A stretch of 64,000 bases of DNA from contig CM060731.1 of the NCBI GenBank assembly GCA_030704615.1, positions 24,922,001 through 24,986,000 of the forward strand, written 5' to 3'. Origin of the DNA: Takakia lepidozioides (lineage: Eukaryota > Streptophyta > Takakiopsida > Takakiales > Takakiaceae). The position numbers and the translations under genes are program-made. This document shows positions 1 through 12,100 of the stretch, piece by piece (the stretch's first letter is position 1; the number at the start of each line of letters is the position of its first letter). The notes beneath the pieces were generated by a model. That model was not told the origin of the DNA. It ran no database searches and was given only the letters and a program-made list of their open reading frames with translations.

Positions 1-658
1 ACATGATTGGAGGTGGTCTTCATGAAGAAAAGAGATTGTGGCTCAAGGCATGCATAGCAACTTCAACCATACATTAACATGTGACAAGACAAGGAAGGGG
101 AAGATAGAGCTCATGTATTCATTCCCTTTTGGCTTAAGTTTTGTGGTGGATGGTTGATCAAGCAAGTGATGCTTATGTGGAGTATGTTTCCCAAGTGTGG
201 CTTCGAGCTAGAAGGTGAAGGGAGCAAGTTGATTCCCTTGTGTATGAGGTAATGCATGTGTGGAGCATGCTTTTAGCTTGAGCTTTGCCGTTCAAGCTTG
301 AGAGGAGTGGCTCTTCAGCTAGCAAATGAAGGGAACTTGAATGATCAAGGCTTGAGAGGGGGCAAGGCTTGATCACTTTCCAAAGGGGGTACAAACTTGA
401 TTTTGAGTTCCAATGAGAAATTGAGCTTGTTGTGTGCCCAATGCATTGCTAGTTGAGTTGGAGACAAGCTTGAGTAGCTTAAGGTGAAGAAGATCAAGGG
501 AATTTGCCTTGGTACCCCCATAGACTTCATGGATGCTTGAGGGGATTAAGCATAGAGCCCCAAGGAGCACAAACCCTAGCTTGGTAAGGATAAACCTCAA
601 GGAAATAGAGGGGGAAGTGACTAAAGCTTAGGGAGAAATGGCTAAACCCTAGGGGGAA
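1..658. other. gene-free stretch, short CAAGCTTGAG-like repeats
   Basis: No supportable gene is visible. The sequence contains several scattered copies of a word close to CAAGCTTGAG (for example around 225, 290, 340 and 470), which gives it a repetitive texture. The short open frames on the minus strand show no family resemblance. It is probably degenerate transposable-element DNA, but nothing ties it to a named family. Confidence 0.4.
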
Positions 659-805
659 ATGAACTATTCTATGAGAAGGAAATGGCTATTCCTAAATTCA
701 TTTGTTCAGGTTTCTGTTGATGACAAAGAGGTGAATAAAAAATCAGATGTCATCATAAAAAAATTAGGGTTTGTTTGTGAAGAAGAGGTGAAAAATAAAG
801 AAATT

Positions 806-1600
806 CGGCGCCATATTTCCATCCGGGGGATGATTTCTGGCAGGCACGTTCCAGCCTCGGATGGAAATATGACGCCACACTTCCATCCGGGCCATGATTT
901 CTGGTAGCCACATTCCAGCCTCGGATGGAAATATGGCGCCATATTTCCATCCGGGGCATGATTTCTGGCAGCCATGTGCAGGCCTAGGATGGAAATTCGG
1001 TGGCGAGCTGACAAGAATATTTGCACGGTCCCTCGAGGTCCGGTAATGTTGCCCGAGGACATCTCCTCCAGCACCCAAGCTTTGCACGTTCCAGATCGCC
1101 ATCTCCTTTGAGCACATGGCACGTGCCCAAGGAACATTCCGAGCCATCTGTTGTCACGCAGTACAACATACCCATTGTCGAGACAAGAGTGTCGGAGTAA
1201 CAGTGGAGAATATCAAGGACAATGTCTGGATTTTGAGGCTATTGAGATCCACTGGCAGTTCAATGTCGAAATAGAATCCATAATAAGATGGTGGCAGGAT
1301 GAATTTGCAGAAGTACCCAGAAAACTGAGTACTAGTTGTGGGGCCATTTCTAGAAATATGACACCGAATTTCCAAATTTTGGGCCCAAAAAAAGTCCCAG
1401 CATGTTTGGGAAACATGTAACGAAAAATAGTGCCGAATTTCTAGTAATGTGGCCAAAAAGTTCCAAATATCTGTGCACTTGTAGGCACCATCTCCCGAAA
1501 TTTGGCGCCGCATTTCCAATTCCTGCGCCAACTTACTTGAATGGCAGGGATCTATAGCTGCGAAATTCGGCACCATTTTAACTGAGATCTTGCATTTTCC
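806..1600. repeat. palindromic GGCGCC-centred repeat array (left array)
   Basis: Three units with centres at 808, 871 and 935 (GGCGCC, GACGCC, GGCGCC) are spaced about 63 bp apart. The third forms a perfect 30-bp palindrome at 923-952, made of GGATGGAAATAT, GGCGCC and the reverse complement of the first part. Further degenerate relatives of the core (words such as GCCGAATTTC, GGCGCCGCATTTCC and GAAATTCGGCACC) continue to about 1585. Open frames through this block on the minus strand are by-products of the repeat. The unit design resembles the 95-bp array at 62.5-63.3 kb, with a GGCGCC centre flanked by a TTTCC/GGAAA stem, although the flanking sequence differs. Confidence 0.75.
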
Positions 1601-1785
1601 ATGAGCGCAAGAATTTTTTTCATGAGCACCCCTCCAAAAACTTCAATTTCACTTTCACACAATCTATATTATAACATTATTTCTCTGACACAATCCATTA
1701 TTATTTTTTAATATTTTTAAAATATTTTTAAATCCAAAAAATCAAACTTCTGCTCATGCCGCTCATGCTCATGAAATAGCTAACC
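1590..1785 (-). repeat. putative DNA-transposon terminus with CATGAGC subterminal repeats
   Basis: Read on the minus strand from about 1785, the sequence starts with GCTATTTCATGAGCATGAGC and contains a cluster of CATGAGC/GCTCATG words (about 1598, 1620 and 1750-1775). Nearly the same terminus occurs on the plus strand at 59924-59985, where it cuts a retrotransposon gag gene. The match suggests two copies of one transposon family: this one pointing left, the other right. The outer boundary here (1780-1785) is set only by where similarity to the other copy stops. No target duplication can be checked because the left end lies outside the window. Confidence 0.5.
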
Positions 1786-4119
1786 TCTGGGCACCATTAG
1801 ACCAAATGGACATGTCTGAAACTTAGAACTAGAGTGATGTCAATGTGCCAAGACAAATTGAAAAGACTTGAATCAACATAATAATTTTCAATAGGGGTTC
1901 ATTTCAGCTCCCTCATCACCACGTCAACCTAATTTCAGGGGTTCTAAATGGGCGTCAGACAAGCTTCTCTCCACAGAGTTCAGTTCTGCCCAGGTCCAAG
2001 TATGCTTCAAGTGGTGATTATCATCAGCATTTATCAGCTTGGATTCTTACATCTACCCAAACGCTACCTCTCAAGATTTGAAAGCAGACTCCCCAATGTC
2101 ATCGAGGACGTGAATCTCGATAATTTAATGAGGAATTATATTCCTCAAGCTTCACGTTAACCCAATTCCCGCAGAAACCCATAGAATTGTGTCCTCCCAG
2201 GGCATCCTGTTATTGGTCCCACCGTCCTCAGATCCAAGCCCAGGGCACGAGAAATATCATTTCAACCCCATTCATATCTCCACACGAAAAACAGAATGAT
2301 ACTTTTGAGGCAAACAACGATTAGGAAATGAAACACAGAATAGAATGTTCCACACAAGTCTCATACTACTTCTCCTAGGAAAGTGCAAACAAAATAAAGG
2401 AAAAGCGGTTTACAGATACTGAAGATGTTTTTGGGCACTAGCTGGAACATCTTGCTTGTGGAGAGACGTGGAAGGAGAGAGGGTTGAATGAACTAGAGTG
2501 GTTGAGAGGCCAGATGTTGGAAGTGGTGCTTCCACAATGCTACGAGCTTGAGAGAGTGAATGCCCCCTCCATAGAAGATGCTTCTCTGAGGTGTAAGTGC
2601 CACCTGAAGTGCACCTGAGACATTAAAACTATTCGTTGAACCTCTTGCATTCTTATTCAACTGTACATCCGTAAGCGAGAATGGTGACAGTTGCACCGCA
2701 TGTCGTTGCATCCGATTCATTCAAAGTGGGGTATCTGGAAATTGAATCTGTCTTTGGTTCTGGGAGTGGATTGTAGAGCATAATGGGCTTGGAATCCTCA
2801 TACTGCAGCCAGTCCCCATTTTGAAATGAAAAAAGGTTTTGCAGCATCCACCATGTCCATCCTAGCTCGGTGTGTGAAACTCCTCCGCGCTCAAGGACGC
2901 GGGGGCATCATCCTCCCTTCCCGCGCACATCTCCCGGTTATTTTCGGGCAATCTGGGCAGGGTACAAAAACATTGATGTTGATGATATGGCTACGAAACA
3001 TGGCAACGATGACATGGCACTATGGCACCCTATTCCTGCTCTATGCTAAACTAGCTTCAGACCTTCTGTCGTCGCTAGAATGAAAAAAGAGAAAAAAAGA
3101 AAAATTTGCAGCATGGAAGGATTCTCTGAGTAGTCTCTACTGTACTCCAGTTTACGCTCTTGGCCTTGTTTGCTGGCAACACAACAGTTTGTGATTGGAG
3201 AGACTAATGGGCTGTAGTTGGACAGTGGGCATGGGAGGAAAGGAGCCTGAGTTGAATGAGCACGCAGGCTGGTCAATGGCTCCCACAGTTTGAGGTGCGT
3301 GCTGCAAATCCTGTGCGGTAACTTGCTACCGAGTTGCACTGGCCTTGAGTTGACTGCTTGTCAAGTGCTGACACTCCAGTCATGGAACAGATGGCGGCAC
3401 GCACACTCTATAACTCTATAACTTATTGCTATTATTCTGAGCATTTTGTAGCCGTTAAGGGTCTTTAGATTTCTCTCTCTCTCTTCTCTTCTCTATCTCA
3501 AGTTATTATTAGTCCTGAAATTGTTGAGTGCAGCACAATTGATGCTGCACTCTTCCATGCTGCTGCCGAGCTACAGGCCTGCCCCCCCCAAAGCGCAGGG
3601 ATTGCAGAGGCTCATTACTGAGGGACTGGAGAGTCGACAACAAGCTGCCCAAAACTGTGGCTCCCTGCATCCATGACACCGAGGCAGTGGCCATGAAATA
3701 TTTGCATGGCCCTGTCCAGAGCGCATGAGACGATGTGTGCCTCAATTCCTTGTCAGTAAATAAGAGCTCTGTCTGTGGACGATGGCAGAGTTTGAACGGA
3801 TGAATAAAAATAATATCTTCATCTGGAATACGAGCGTAGAATTTGGCGGGCGACGTGGAGCAGTTGTGGGTGACGGCGCAGCGACAGATGGGTTGGCGAG
3901 AGAGAAAAAAGGTTTCTAGAAGAGAACACCATGCAGACGATGAGGGATTTCCGGTAGAGTTCTTCTGTCTGCTTGAAGCGATTGTTGTCAGAGTCTTGCC
4001 TTGATCTTGTGTTTCTGGAGAACAAGGAGGATCTCCTGTGCTACTCTTGTGCTACTCTTGTGCTGTCCATTTGAATGGTCACGTTGGGGAGAGACCAGGG
4101 TGAACGGCTGAGCGGAAGC
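1786..4119. other. intergenic region upstream of the MADS-box gene
   Basis: No gene can be supported. Open frames here (the longest about 97 codons) lack recognisable domains. A CT-rich microsatellite lies at about 3470-3500. The last several hundred bases should hold the promoter and 5' untranslated region of the MADS-box gene, but no TATA box can be placed with confidence. Confidence 0.4.
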
Positions 4120-5340
4120 ATGGGGCGGAACAAGATTGCGATTGCACACATCAAGAGTGATGCCTCGCGGGCAGTAACCTATAGCAAACGCAAGAAGGGG
4201 CTGCTGAAGAAGGTGAAGGAGCTATCGGTGTTGTGCGGTGTGGAAGTATGCTTAATGTGTCATCCTCAGGTGGGTGCCTCTCTCACATGGGGCACACCAG
4301 GCGTGGGTGCAGTGATAGCGCGTTACAAGAGTGTAGCCTCCGAGGAGCGCGAGAAGCGCAAACTTGACAACACTACGCTGCTCCACCAAACCATCCAAAA
4401 GATCGCCGCAGATTTTCACCACCTGGTGGACCAGAATCAGAAGTTGGCTAAAAACCTAGAGGACCCACTCTGGGACCATCGCCTCAATTCTTATGGGTTC
4501 GGCGAACTGAAGGAAATCGCCCATCAAATTTTTCTCAAGAAGAAGGAAGTTTCTGAACGTCTTGCGCTGATCAGCAGCCAACGCGAGCAGACGTTCGCCC
4601 TCAACCAAGATCACATGACATCTGTTCTGCAGCAAAGTTCTCCGTTCAATCAAAAAGAGAATGCAGCGGACTGCCAAGTGGACTTTTGCTTCACAGACGA
4701 ATCTTCCTCCATGTTACAAGAGCATGGAGACACCCAAAGAAATGCTTTCCAGTATCTTACTTCAAGCCTTCCCTTCGGTTGCAGCCAAGATGTTTCAGCC
4801 GAGGCCCTTGGTCTGCAGCCAGCCTACAACCCTGTGCTGAGTAACTTCTTGGGACTCCAACCTTTACGGGGTATGTGCCCTACCGTAGGGCCTTGTAATG
4901 TTACTAGTGGTTGCAATGATTTAGATCCTGGCAGCTTGCCGTTTGATAGACAGAGAGAGCCACTGTCAGCTTCCATTCCCTCCATGTTTCCTGGGCATCA
5001 GATTCTCGACTGTGTTGCCTTATCTCAACAGCCAACACCCAATTCCAGTGACAGTGATACTTTGCAGCTAGCTGTGTCGAGGGGAGTTGACTGCAATTAT
5101 ATACCCCAAGATGTGGCTTGGTATGGACCAAATTCAGAACAACACACACCTGATGCCAACTTAGGCAATATTTATGTTTCACGGGGAGTGCAGTTTCCCA
5201 TTGAACTTCAGGATAGCTGGCAAGATTGCTTCTCCAGTTCGTCCGCAGGACCTCAACTAGGAGGACAACAACACCAGCTCTTGCAGTCAGACGCTATATA
5301 CACAGTGGCATTTCCATCCATGCGGGAGCCTGGCTGCTAG
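4120..5340 (+). CDS. type I (M-gamma-like) MADS-box transcription factor
   Basis: This is an intronless gene of 406 codons. The start at 4120 is preferred over an in-frame ATG at 4075 because it opens directly with MGRNKIAIAHI, the standard beginning of a MADS domain; the 15 extra upstream residues have no family counterpart. Residues 1 to about 60 form the DNA-binding and dimerisation domain, including SKRKKGLLKKVKELSVLCGV. A charged helical stretch (about 75-160) follows, with KRKLDNTTLLHQTIQKI and LKEIAHQIFLKKKEVSERL, then a long Gln/Ser/Pro-rich tail typical of an activation region. A single exon, no K-box and the KRKKGL/LCG pattern fit type I genes and look closest to M-gamma. Type I factors act in the nucleus, often in reproductive tissue in seed plants; the role here is unknown. 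The frame is fully open with no damage, so it is probably functional. Confidence 0.88.
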   Translation: MGRNKIAIAHIKSDASRAVTYSKRKKGLLKKVKELSVLCGVEVCLMCHPQVGASLTWGTPGVGAVIARYKSVASEEREKRKLDNTTLLHQTIQKIAADFHHLVDQNQKLAKNLEDPLWDHRLNSYGFGELKEIAHQIFLKKKEVSERLALISSQREQTFALNQDHMTSVLQQSSPFNQKENAADCQVDFCFTDESSSMLQEHGDTQRNAFQYLTSSLPFGCSQDVSAEALGLQPAYNPVLSNFLGLQPLRGMCPTVGPCNVTSGCNDLDPGSLPFDRQREPLSASIPSMFPGHQILDCVALSQQPTPNSSDSDTLQLAVSRGVDCNYIPQDVAWYGPNSEQHTPDANLGNIYVSRGVQFPIELQDSWQDCFSSSSAGPQLGGQQHQLLQSDAIYTVAFPSMREPGC

Positions 5341-6199
5341 GCTTGCTTCGCTGATTTGCATGCTTTAGCTGCAAGATTAGTGATGTTCATTTTTTGATAC
5401 ACTGGTACTGCTGAGCTCTACTCTTTTTCTCTGGGGATTTCCTAGAGTTTTTAGTTCCCTGTTATTCTCGATAAGTTGCACAGCGGTCTGGATTATAAGT
5501 ACTCGGGAATGTTTCTGTATACCATGTACATGTAACAGTGTAGGATTATTCACAGCATCTCACATCACACACATAGTATTGAGTGATGCATGCTACTCAG
5601 CTCTTGTGCAAATTCAAATCTGTTATGTTTAGTTATTGTACATGCAATACTACTAATGCAAATCGTTTGTACACCAAGGTCTTTGTTGGTGATGTTCTAG
5701 ATCTATCATCAAGTGCAAGTAAGGTCTGCAGTATGGCAACAATAACAGTTTCATATAACTAGCTGCTTAATTTCTGTTTGGGTGTATATAGATAGGCATC
5801 AGAAGTCTTCTTGGGATAGACACTGGAGAAGGGAAGGATGAAAATTGAGAAACTCATAGTTTGGTTACTTGACTTCGGTTAATGGACTATCTCAAAATTC
5901 TTCAACAGATGTTTGGTACCATCCACACAGAAAAAACACAGTCACGAACTTTAAAAAAAGGGATCGGGAACGAAGCTTAGTTAATCAAATTAAAACGAGG
6001 GGAAATGACCTCCTAGGCCATAAGGAGTACAGAGCAAGGCCACTTCCGCACTGCAGAGATCAAAACACAATCTAGTCGCCTGATTCCAACAACCTTCAAA
6101 GAAGAGTGGTTCCAACATAACAGGTGAAGATGATTGTGAAACCAATGAACTGGCAGTTACGCAAAGGTTATCCCACTCCTTTTCAAATTAGCCAAGTGC
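5341..6199. other. intergenic region between convergent genes
   Basis: This stretch separates the stop codons of the MADS-box gene (plus strand) and the TPR/SGNH gene (minus strand), which converge here. It should carry both 3' untranslated regions. No additional gene, RNA or repeat is recognised. Confidence 0.45.
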
Positions 6200-9100
6200 T
6201 CAATTCACATTAGCCAGTGCAGAATTGAGGGGGTCCACATACTTGGGACTTAGATGGGTACCATCCAGCTTCAACTCATCCAGTAGCTCACCTGCATTTC
6301 AGCAGCTCACCTCAGTTCCATATGAATTTGCTAAACACATCCATAGAGGCTTGAAAGTACAAAAGAGAAAGAATCATCAGAAATTAGAACTCCACCATGC
6401 AAACAGTTGCCAAAGACGACAAAAAAAAAAACGAGCCTCAAAGAAATGTGGTTCGCTGGAAGAGAAGAGAGTATTCTTGCCACGGGATGGTGGCCATAAC
6501 CATTGGCGAATTTGAGTAGACTAGAGGGGGGAGAGAGGTTGGAGGAGAGTAGTATGGGTGTTGGTGCCATCAGGTTAGCTTCACCCAAGTTCCTTGAACT
6601 AAGGTTTTAGAGAGAGGAAGACAAACTTCATGACACCAAAAGCAATGTCACAGATTAGCACCTTCAGGAGTTAGCATATTAGAGAAAAAGTCCAGCCAAT
6701 GCAAGTGTTTCCCATAAAGGCTGGTTTGCTGTATCTCCAGCAAGCGTGTTTGGAGAACCCGATTGAACATGCGGACAACAGGCCTGGTTTCAGGAAGAAC
6801 AGGGGGCACGGGATGCACAAATATTTCAAACTTGCACTCTTGGATGAGGTGCAAGAGCTGCTGCAAGTAGATGCCCACGCTCACCTCCACACCTTCTTCC
6901 ACATCCTGGCCACCTCAGGATACAGCCCTATCTTAGCTTCCTTGCACAACTGACTCAACGGAACAGCACAATGTAATCACAAGGTGCAATTTCACTTTCA
7001 AACTCAAGTACCTCAAGAATACTTGAATGTGGAAGAACAGACACTCCATTGCAACCTGGAAGTTGACGTTTGCCTGTTTCAAAGCCAGAGCTGATCGAGA
7101 TACTGCTTTCTACATGCTTTACTTGGGACTGTAACAGTCCCGCTACTGATGGAAACAGACAAGCTGAGAAAGTTCACCTTATAGCGGCACTTTTCAACAG
7201 AGACCAGGATGCCCTCACGGCAATCAATCTCTCCAAACAACATTATCAGTTGGGAACCCTGGGCAACACTGCGCATGGCAGCATGGAAAGCAGACTTAGG
7301 ATAGAAACGACTGTCCTCACGGAGGTGCCACACTTTGAGGCCTGTTACCAGCAATGGCACGAGCAGGCGGGTCTCATCTCTCAACTTCACTGTCCTCCAT
7401 GCCGCTGATAGGCAATGGCTGTCTCCAGCCAAGTACAACGGCATTTGCTCCTCCAAAGGTGGTATTGAATACTCTTGCAGTATCTGTAATACAGGCAACA
7501 GTCAGTTGTCCAATTCATCCTAAAGGCAGCTAGAAGTAGTGTCCACTTAATCCTAGCAATTTTTCCTGCCACTTCCAAGCCAATCTAGAAAGAGGAAAGA
7601 CTAGAGGCCAACCTGATGGACACACCCAAAGTAGGCTGCCTCGTTCCGCACCAGCGTATGATGCAGGGGGGTTATGGATGCCAGACGTGCTGGCTCCACC
7701 AGGGCTCCCAAGCTTGTGGCTCGGCGCAGAGCCCCACCCAGGTACAGTATTTTCACAACAACAAACAAAATTGCAAGAGCATCCAGTTGCTCCTCATTAT
7801 ATGCCACTTTCATGTCATCAGCTGCCACCTTCGTTGGAACTAATCTGAATTCTCCAGTCTGGTCACACAAAGAACTGGTGCTGTCACAACACTTTTGAAC
7901 AAATGCCTTGGGTTGTTTGTGTGCTGTTTCTGGTTCATTTTTTCCTCAGTGTTTCCACCCATCTGGGTCCACCACAAGAAGTCTTAGGTCTGACGTGGTT
8001 CAATCATAGACAATCCACATGTATGCAAGCATTTGTGTAGACATACTCCCACAAAGAAACATACAGTGTCAGCACAGAAACAGCACACACACAACTATGC
8101 AGTTGTTGGGGTAACCTTGCTATGACAATTTTGCAAGAGCCCATCAGCCTTTTCATCTGCAGGTGGCCAATCGTAGAATCTAAGGAACTCTGCCCCAGCA
8201 TTCATTGGTGAAATGGGAGAGTTCAACACATCGTCCAAAGGTAAACCCTCCAGATATGGTTGGACATCACTGCAACCCACCAGCAAACAGGCTCTTCTCA
8301 GTAAATACAGTATTGTTATCTGTGAATGGGTTTTGTACACCTAGGGTACGAGGCTCTAAATTGATGACATACAGGATATATATCTGAGCTAAGACAAAGC
8401 AAGTCTTCCCAAATCCCAGTTGAGTGTGCACAGTATGAGTCCTCAAATTACTCATACTGCACTAAAGTAAAGACTCCCCATTGAGAAACAAGGTAGTCAA
8501 ATGCAACACTAGTCTGCTGGGTCCTGTTTGTTGCTGAGAGGGAAACATGAGAGATGAGTCTGCTTGCAGCAACAGACGAGGTCAGTAGGTGAAGGGAGCT
8601 GAAAATTATTAGGAGGGGAGTATGGACAACAAAAAGGGGCCCAAGAATCTTAGAAGGTTCACTACAACTGTGAGACTACCTTGAAAAATAAAGTTGACTC
8701 TTGGTCTTCCAGCTCTGAGCTCTTTGCCATAGAATCAATTCGCAGCAAATAGTCACCCCAGAATTCAGATTCAAGGGGCTCTAATCTCAATTTCCTCTAG
8801 GAGACGTACCCACTAGACTTTGCTTACCCTAGCTTCGTTGCCATAGGCCTTGCATCCAGTTTGTATGGAAGAAGGAGAGCCACAGAGAATATGTATTTTT
8901 CCTGGTTCTCAGCTATACAACGAATGGGACTTTTGATTTGAGTCATCACTAGGGATGATACAAGATAGGTCAAATATACTGTACCGTAAGTGGATCCCAG
9001 CCAAGCCGAAATCTGGGAGGTTGTCACACAGGGACGCTGCTTTTTCAAGAGCACCTACATACTTGTTTGAGACCTGAAATTGGCCCAAGTCGAGAAAACA

Positions 9101-12100
9101 CTAATCAAACACAAAATCTGCACCTTCTCATACAAGGTTTACAAGAACACTCCAATAACAGCTGGAATTCACACAAAAAACGGACTTAAGAGAATGTATA
9201 TGCAATCCACTAACCTCCAGGAGATGCATGAGGTTCAGCACATAACTAGGCTTGTACGGAATGAGGGATAGCGCCAGCTCATACAGCTGTTCTGATTCAT
9301 CAATTGCTGCACAGTGGCACAGCCAAGCTTGGTGAGCTTCTGTGATAACAAGGGCAGCCATGCCTACTAAACCCACAGTCTTCCCTTTGCTAATTAGAGG
9401 ACAGGATAGTTGTCCAAAAGACACGATAAACACCCTATACGACTTGTGTTGTTTCTGGCCCAAACACCTGTTTTGAACTGGAACCATTGGATCAATAACT
9501 CCTGCTTGAGTATAACTATGTGATTGCCTTAAAGCCCATATGCCCTATTGCTTTGATTGCCAAACTTAGCAAACCAGACAAAGTAGATAAGCTACTGTTC
9601 CCTTCTCTTTTTCTTCTCCCGTCCAGGAAAAGATTGCGGTGCGGAGAAAAAGCTACATTGTAGCTAGGCAGGGCCATGTGCATATCCTCTCAACCTACTG
9701 CGCCGACCACTGTTTCCTTACTATTAAGTGATCAGGATGGCAGTTCTTATGTCCAGTGCCAAAGAGCATCCCACTACTCCTGGCTTAACCAACATGATGT
9801 GTGCCCATGTTAAGAAAAACAGATTAGTGAAATATTGATGGGTGGACACAGTAGGTGGCATCTGTACCTCCAAAATCTTTGGTGCAGGAAGCCAGAAAGG
9901 CCAGCACGGCTGGGGCTGCTGATGCTTCAATTTCCAGCTCTGTGCGCAGATATTCCATGCCTGCAGAAATGCTAGGTCGCCACTAGAATACTCGATCAAA
10001 CTGCATGGCGAAGACATGCAGACTCGAACTGATATATTGGAGACTCACTTACAGAACCAATTCTGACAACACACAGCCATAAGAAAGAAAAAGAATGGTC
10101 CCATAAGAAAAGCAAATGACACCCCACAAACATTTAAAGACCTTAAGAGTTGCACAGGAAAAACCCCAGGACCCACAGACAGTCTACTACAACTAATTTG
10201 CTTTAGGCTAGTAATCCTGTCAAACCTTTCGGTTGTTGCAGCACAGTGGTCAGGTGAGAGCGCACGCCCCTGTGATCTGCAACCATTGACAAACATGCCA
10301 GCTTAGATTCACAACTTCATTTCACTTCACCACATGTAGTACAAAATACGCAACAATCATTTTGACCTGACATTGAAGCACTCTTTTCTCCTTTATGAAT
10401 ATATCTTGTGAGTCAGATCACTCACCAGGTTTTGCAATGAGAAGCTTCAGGAATATTTGCAAAGCGTCCCTTGTAAGATCTGCTCCAGAAAGCAAAACAC
10501 CCTTTAGAGGTAAGTCCGGCTCAACAAATCACAGCCTCAGCTTGTCACCACAAGAAATTCACACAATCACAAGTGAATGCCTATGCTGTATAGAGCCTTG
10601 GTATCTTCATAAAAAGAAAATGCAATGGTCGTACAAACAGAAACTTGGAGACCAACAGTCTGGAGAAGGGGACAGTGTACCACGCCGAAGGACAAGGATG
10701 CCATACTCATACAAGGCCCCCCAGTGTGATGGATCATTCTTCAGTATTGTCTGCTCTCCATAGCCGAAGGAGTCCCAATCCAACCATGACATGTTATTGT
10801 CTTACATTTGACATGAAGACCGAAATATCTATAAACACCATGTCATTGTCATAGGAGAGAAATGAAATGAAATGAAATGGTGCTTTATAACGTCCACGGA
10901 AAGCTCATAGAGCTTATGGGACAAAATGGAAGAAAACATGAGAGAGGAAACAAAAACCAGAGCCAGAGAAAAAAACTAAAAACTAGGAGAGAGAAAGCAT
11001 TTGACCACTGTGCAGAAAGTATGTAGTGGCTTGGCACAACAACTCAAAAATCCACCATCACCTCACTTGATCACATACACATCCTCTCCAAACTTTACAG
11101 TACCATGAGAAGGTGGTATGCAGCTGCCTCCTCTCCCATTTTCAAAAGAACTCGTGCTGATGCAACCTACCAGCCACCACTCACATGTCAGACTGAACTT
11201 CACTTTGCAGATTACATATCACGGATTTTTAAGGGGGAAAAGGGGTGGCAAATGAATAGCTGAGTCTTGCAAAATTCTCCGTATTTACCTGCAAGCTGTT
11301 ACCCCTTTGGAACTTTCCAGGCATTAAATCATGCCGGATATAGTGTAGTCCATCTTCTGACAGGGTGAAAGGCATCACCACACAAGACTAGGCATGGAGA
11401 TCTTGGGAAGTGAGAAATGAAATGAAATGGTGCTTTATAACGTCCGCGGAAAGCTCATAGAGCTTATGGGAAGTGAGAGAAAGACAATACATAATTCATG
11501 GCATGTAAATGCTCACAAGCCATTTAGAAGATAGTATCAGGGGCTAGAAGTCTTGACCTGTAGGTGGTTTTGACATTTAAACATGGAATTTATCTGTACT
11601 ATTCTTTCATTAATAAAGTCATTGACAACCTACTTGCCTTTAGACTTTCCAGAGAGACAGAACCCTGGAGGTCACCAGCATCTGCATCATCCACTGCTTG
11701 CTTGTCCTGCTTTGGTTTATGGGATGCAACCTCAAACAATGTATTACTTATCACACTTCTGCCAGAGAGGGTTCTGTCTTCTGCAACTGCAGACAGTTTC
11801 AAGAGATTCTGGTCCAAAACAAGGCCCACAGCACGATCATAGTGGCGAAGAGCTGCCGTAAGTTCCCCTTTTCCAAAGTAAGCATCTGCTAGCCTGCATA
11901 AAGAGAAATTATTATCAACCATTTGCCCTAAAAACACCTAGGTTGAAGATGTATCTGCGGTCTGTTCTGGTGATTGCTAATGACTGATCCTCCTCAAATT
12001 CCAACCTGCCCCAGTGACCTATTGGTAGCACCCAAAACTGGAAGTGTTGGAAGTAGTATCATAGGCAGCAGATACCTTGTGTGAGAGAGCACATCAGTCG

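Noticed and set aside
706-1147. Overlapping minus-strand open frames of 127-143 codons
   Set aside because: They run through the palindromic repeat units and translate the repeat itself; there is no domain and no codon-level support.
1948-2160. Plus-strand open frame of 70 codons
   Set aside because: It is short, has no recognisable family, no splice context and no nearby support.
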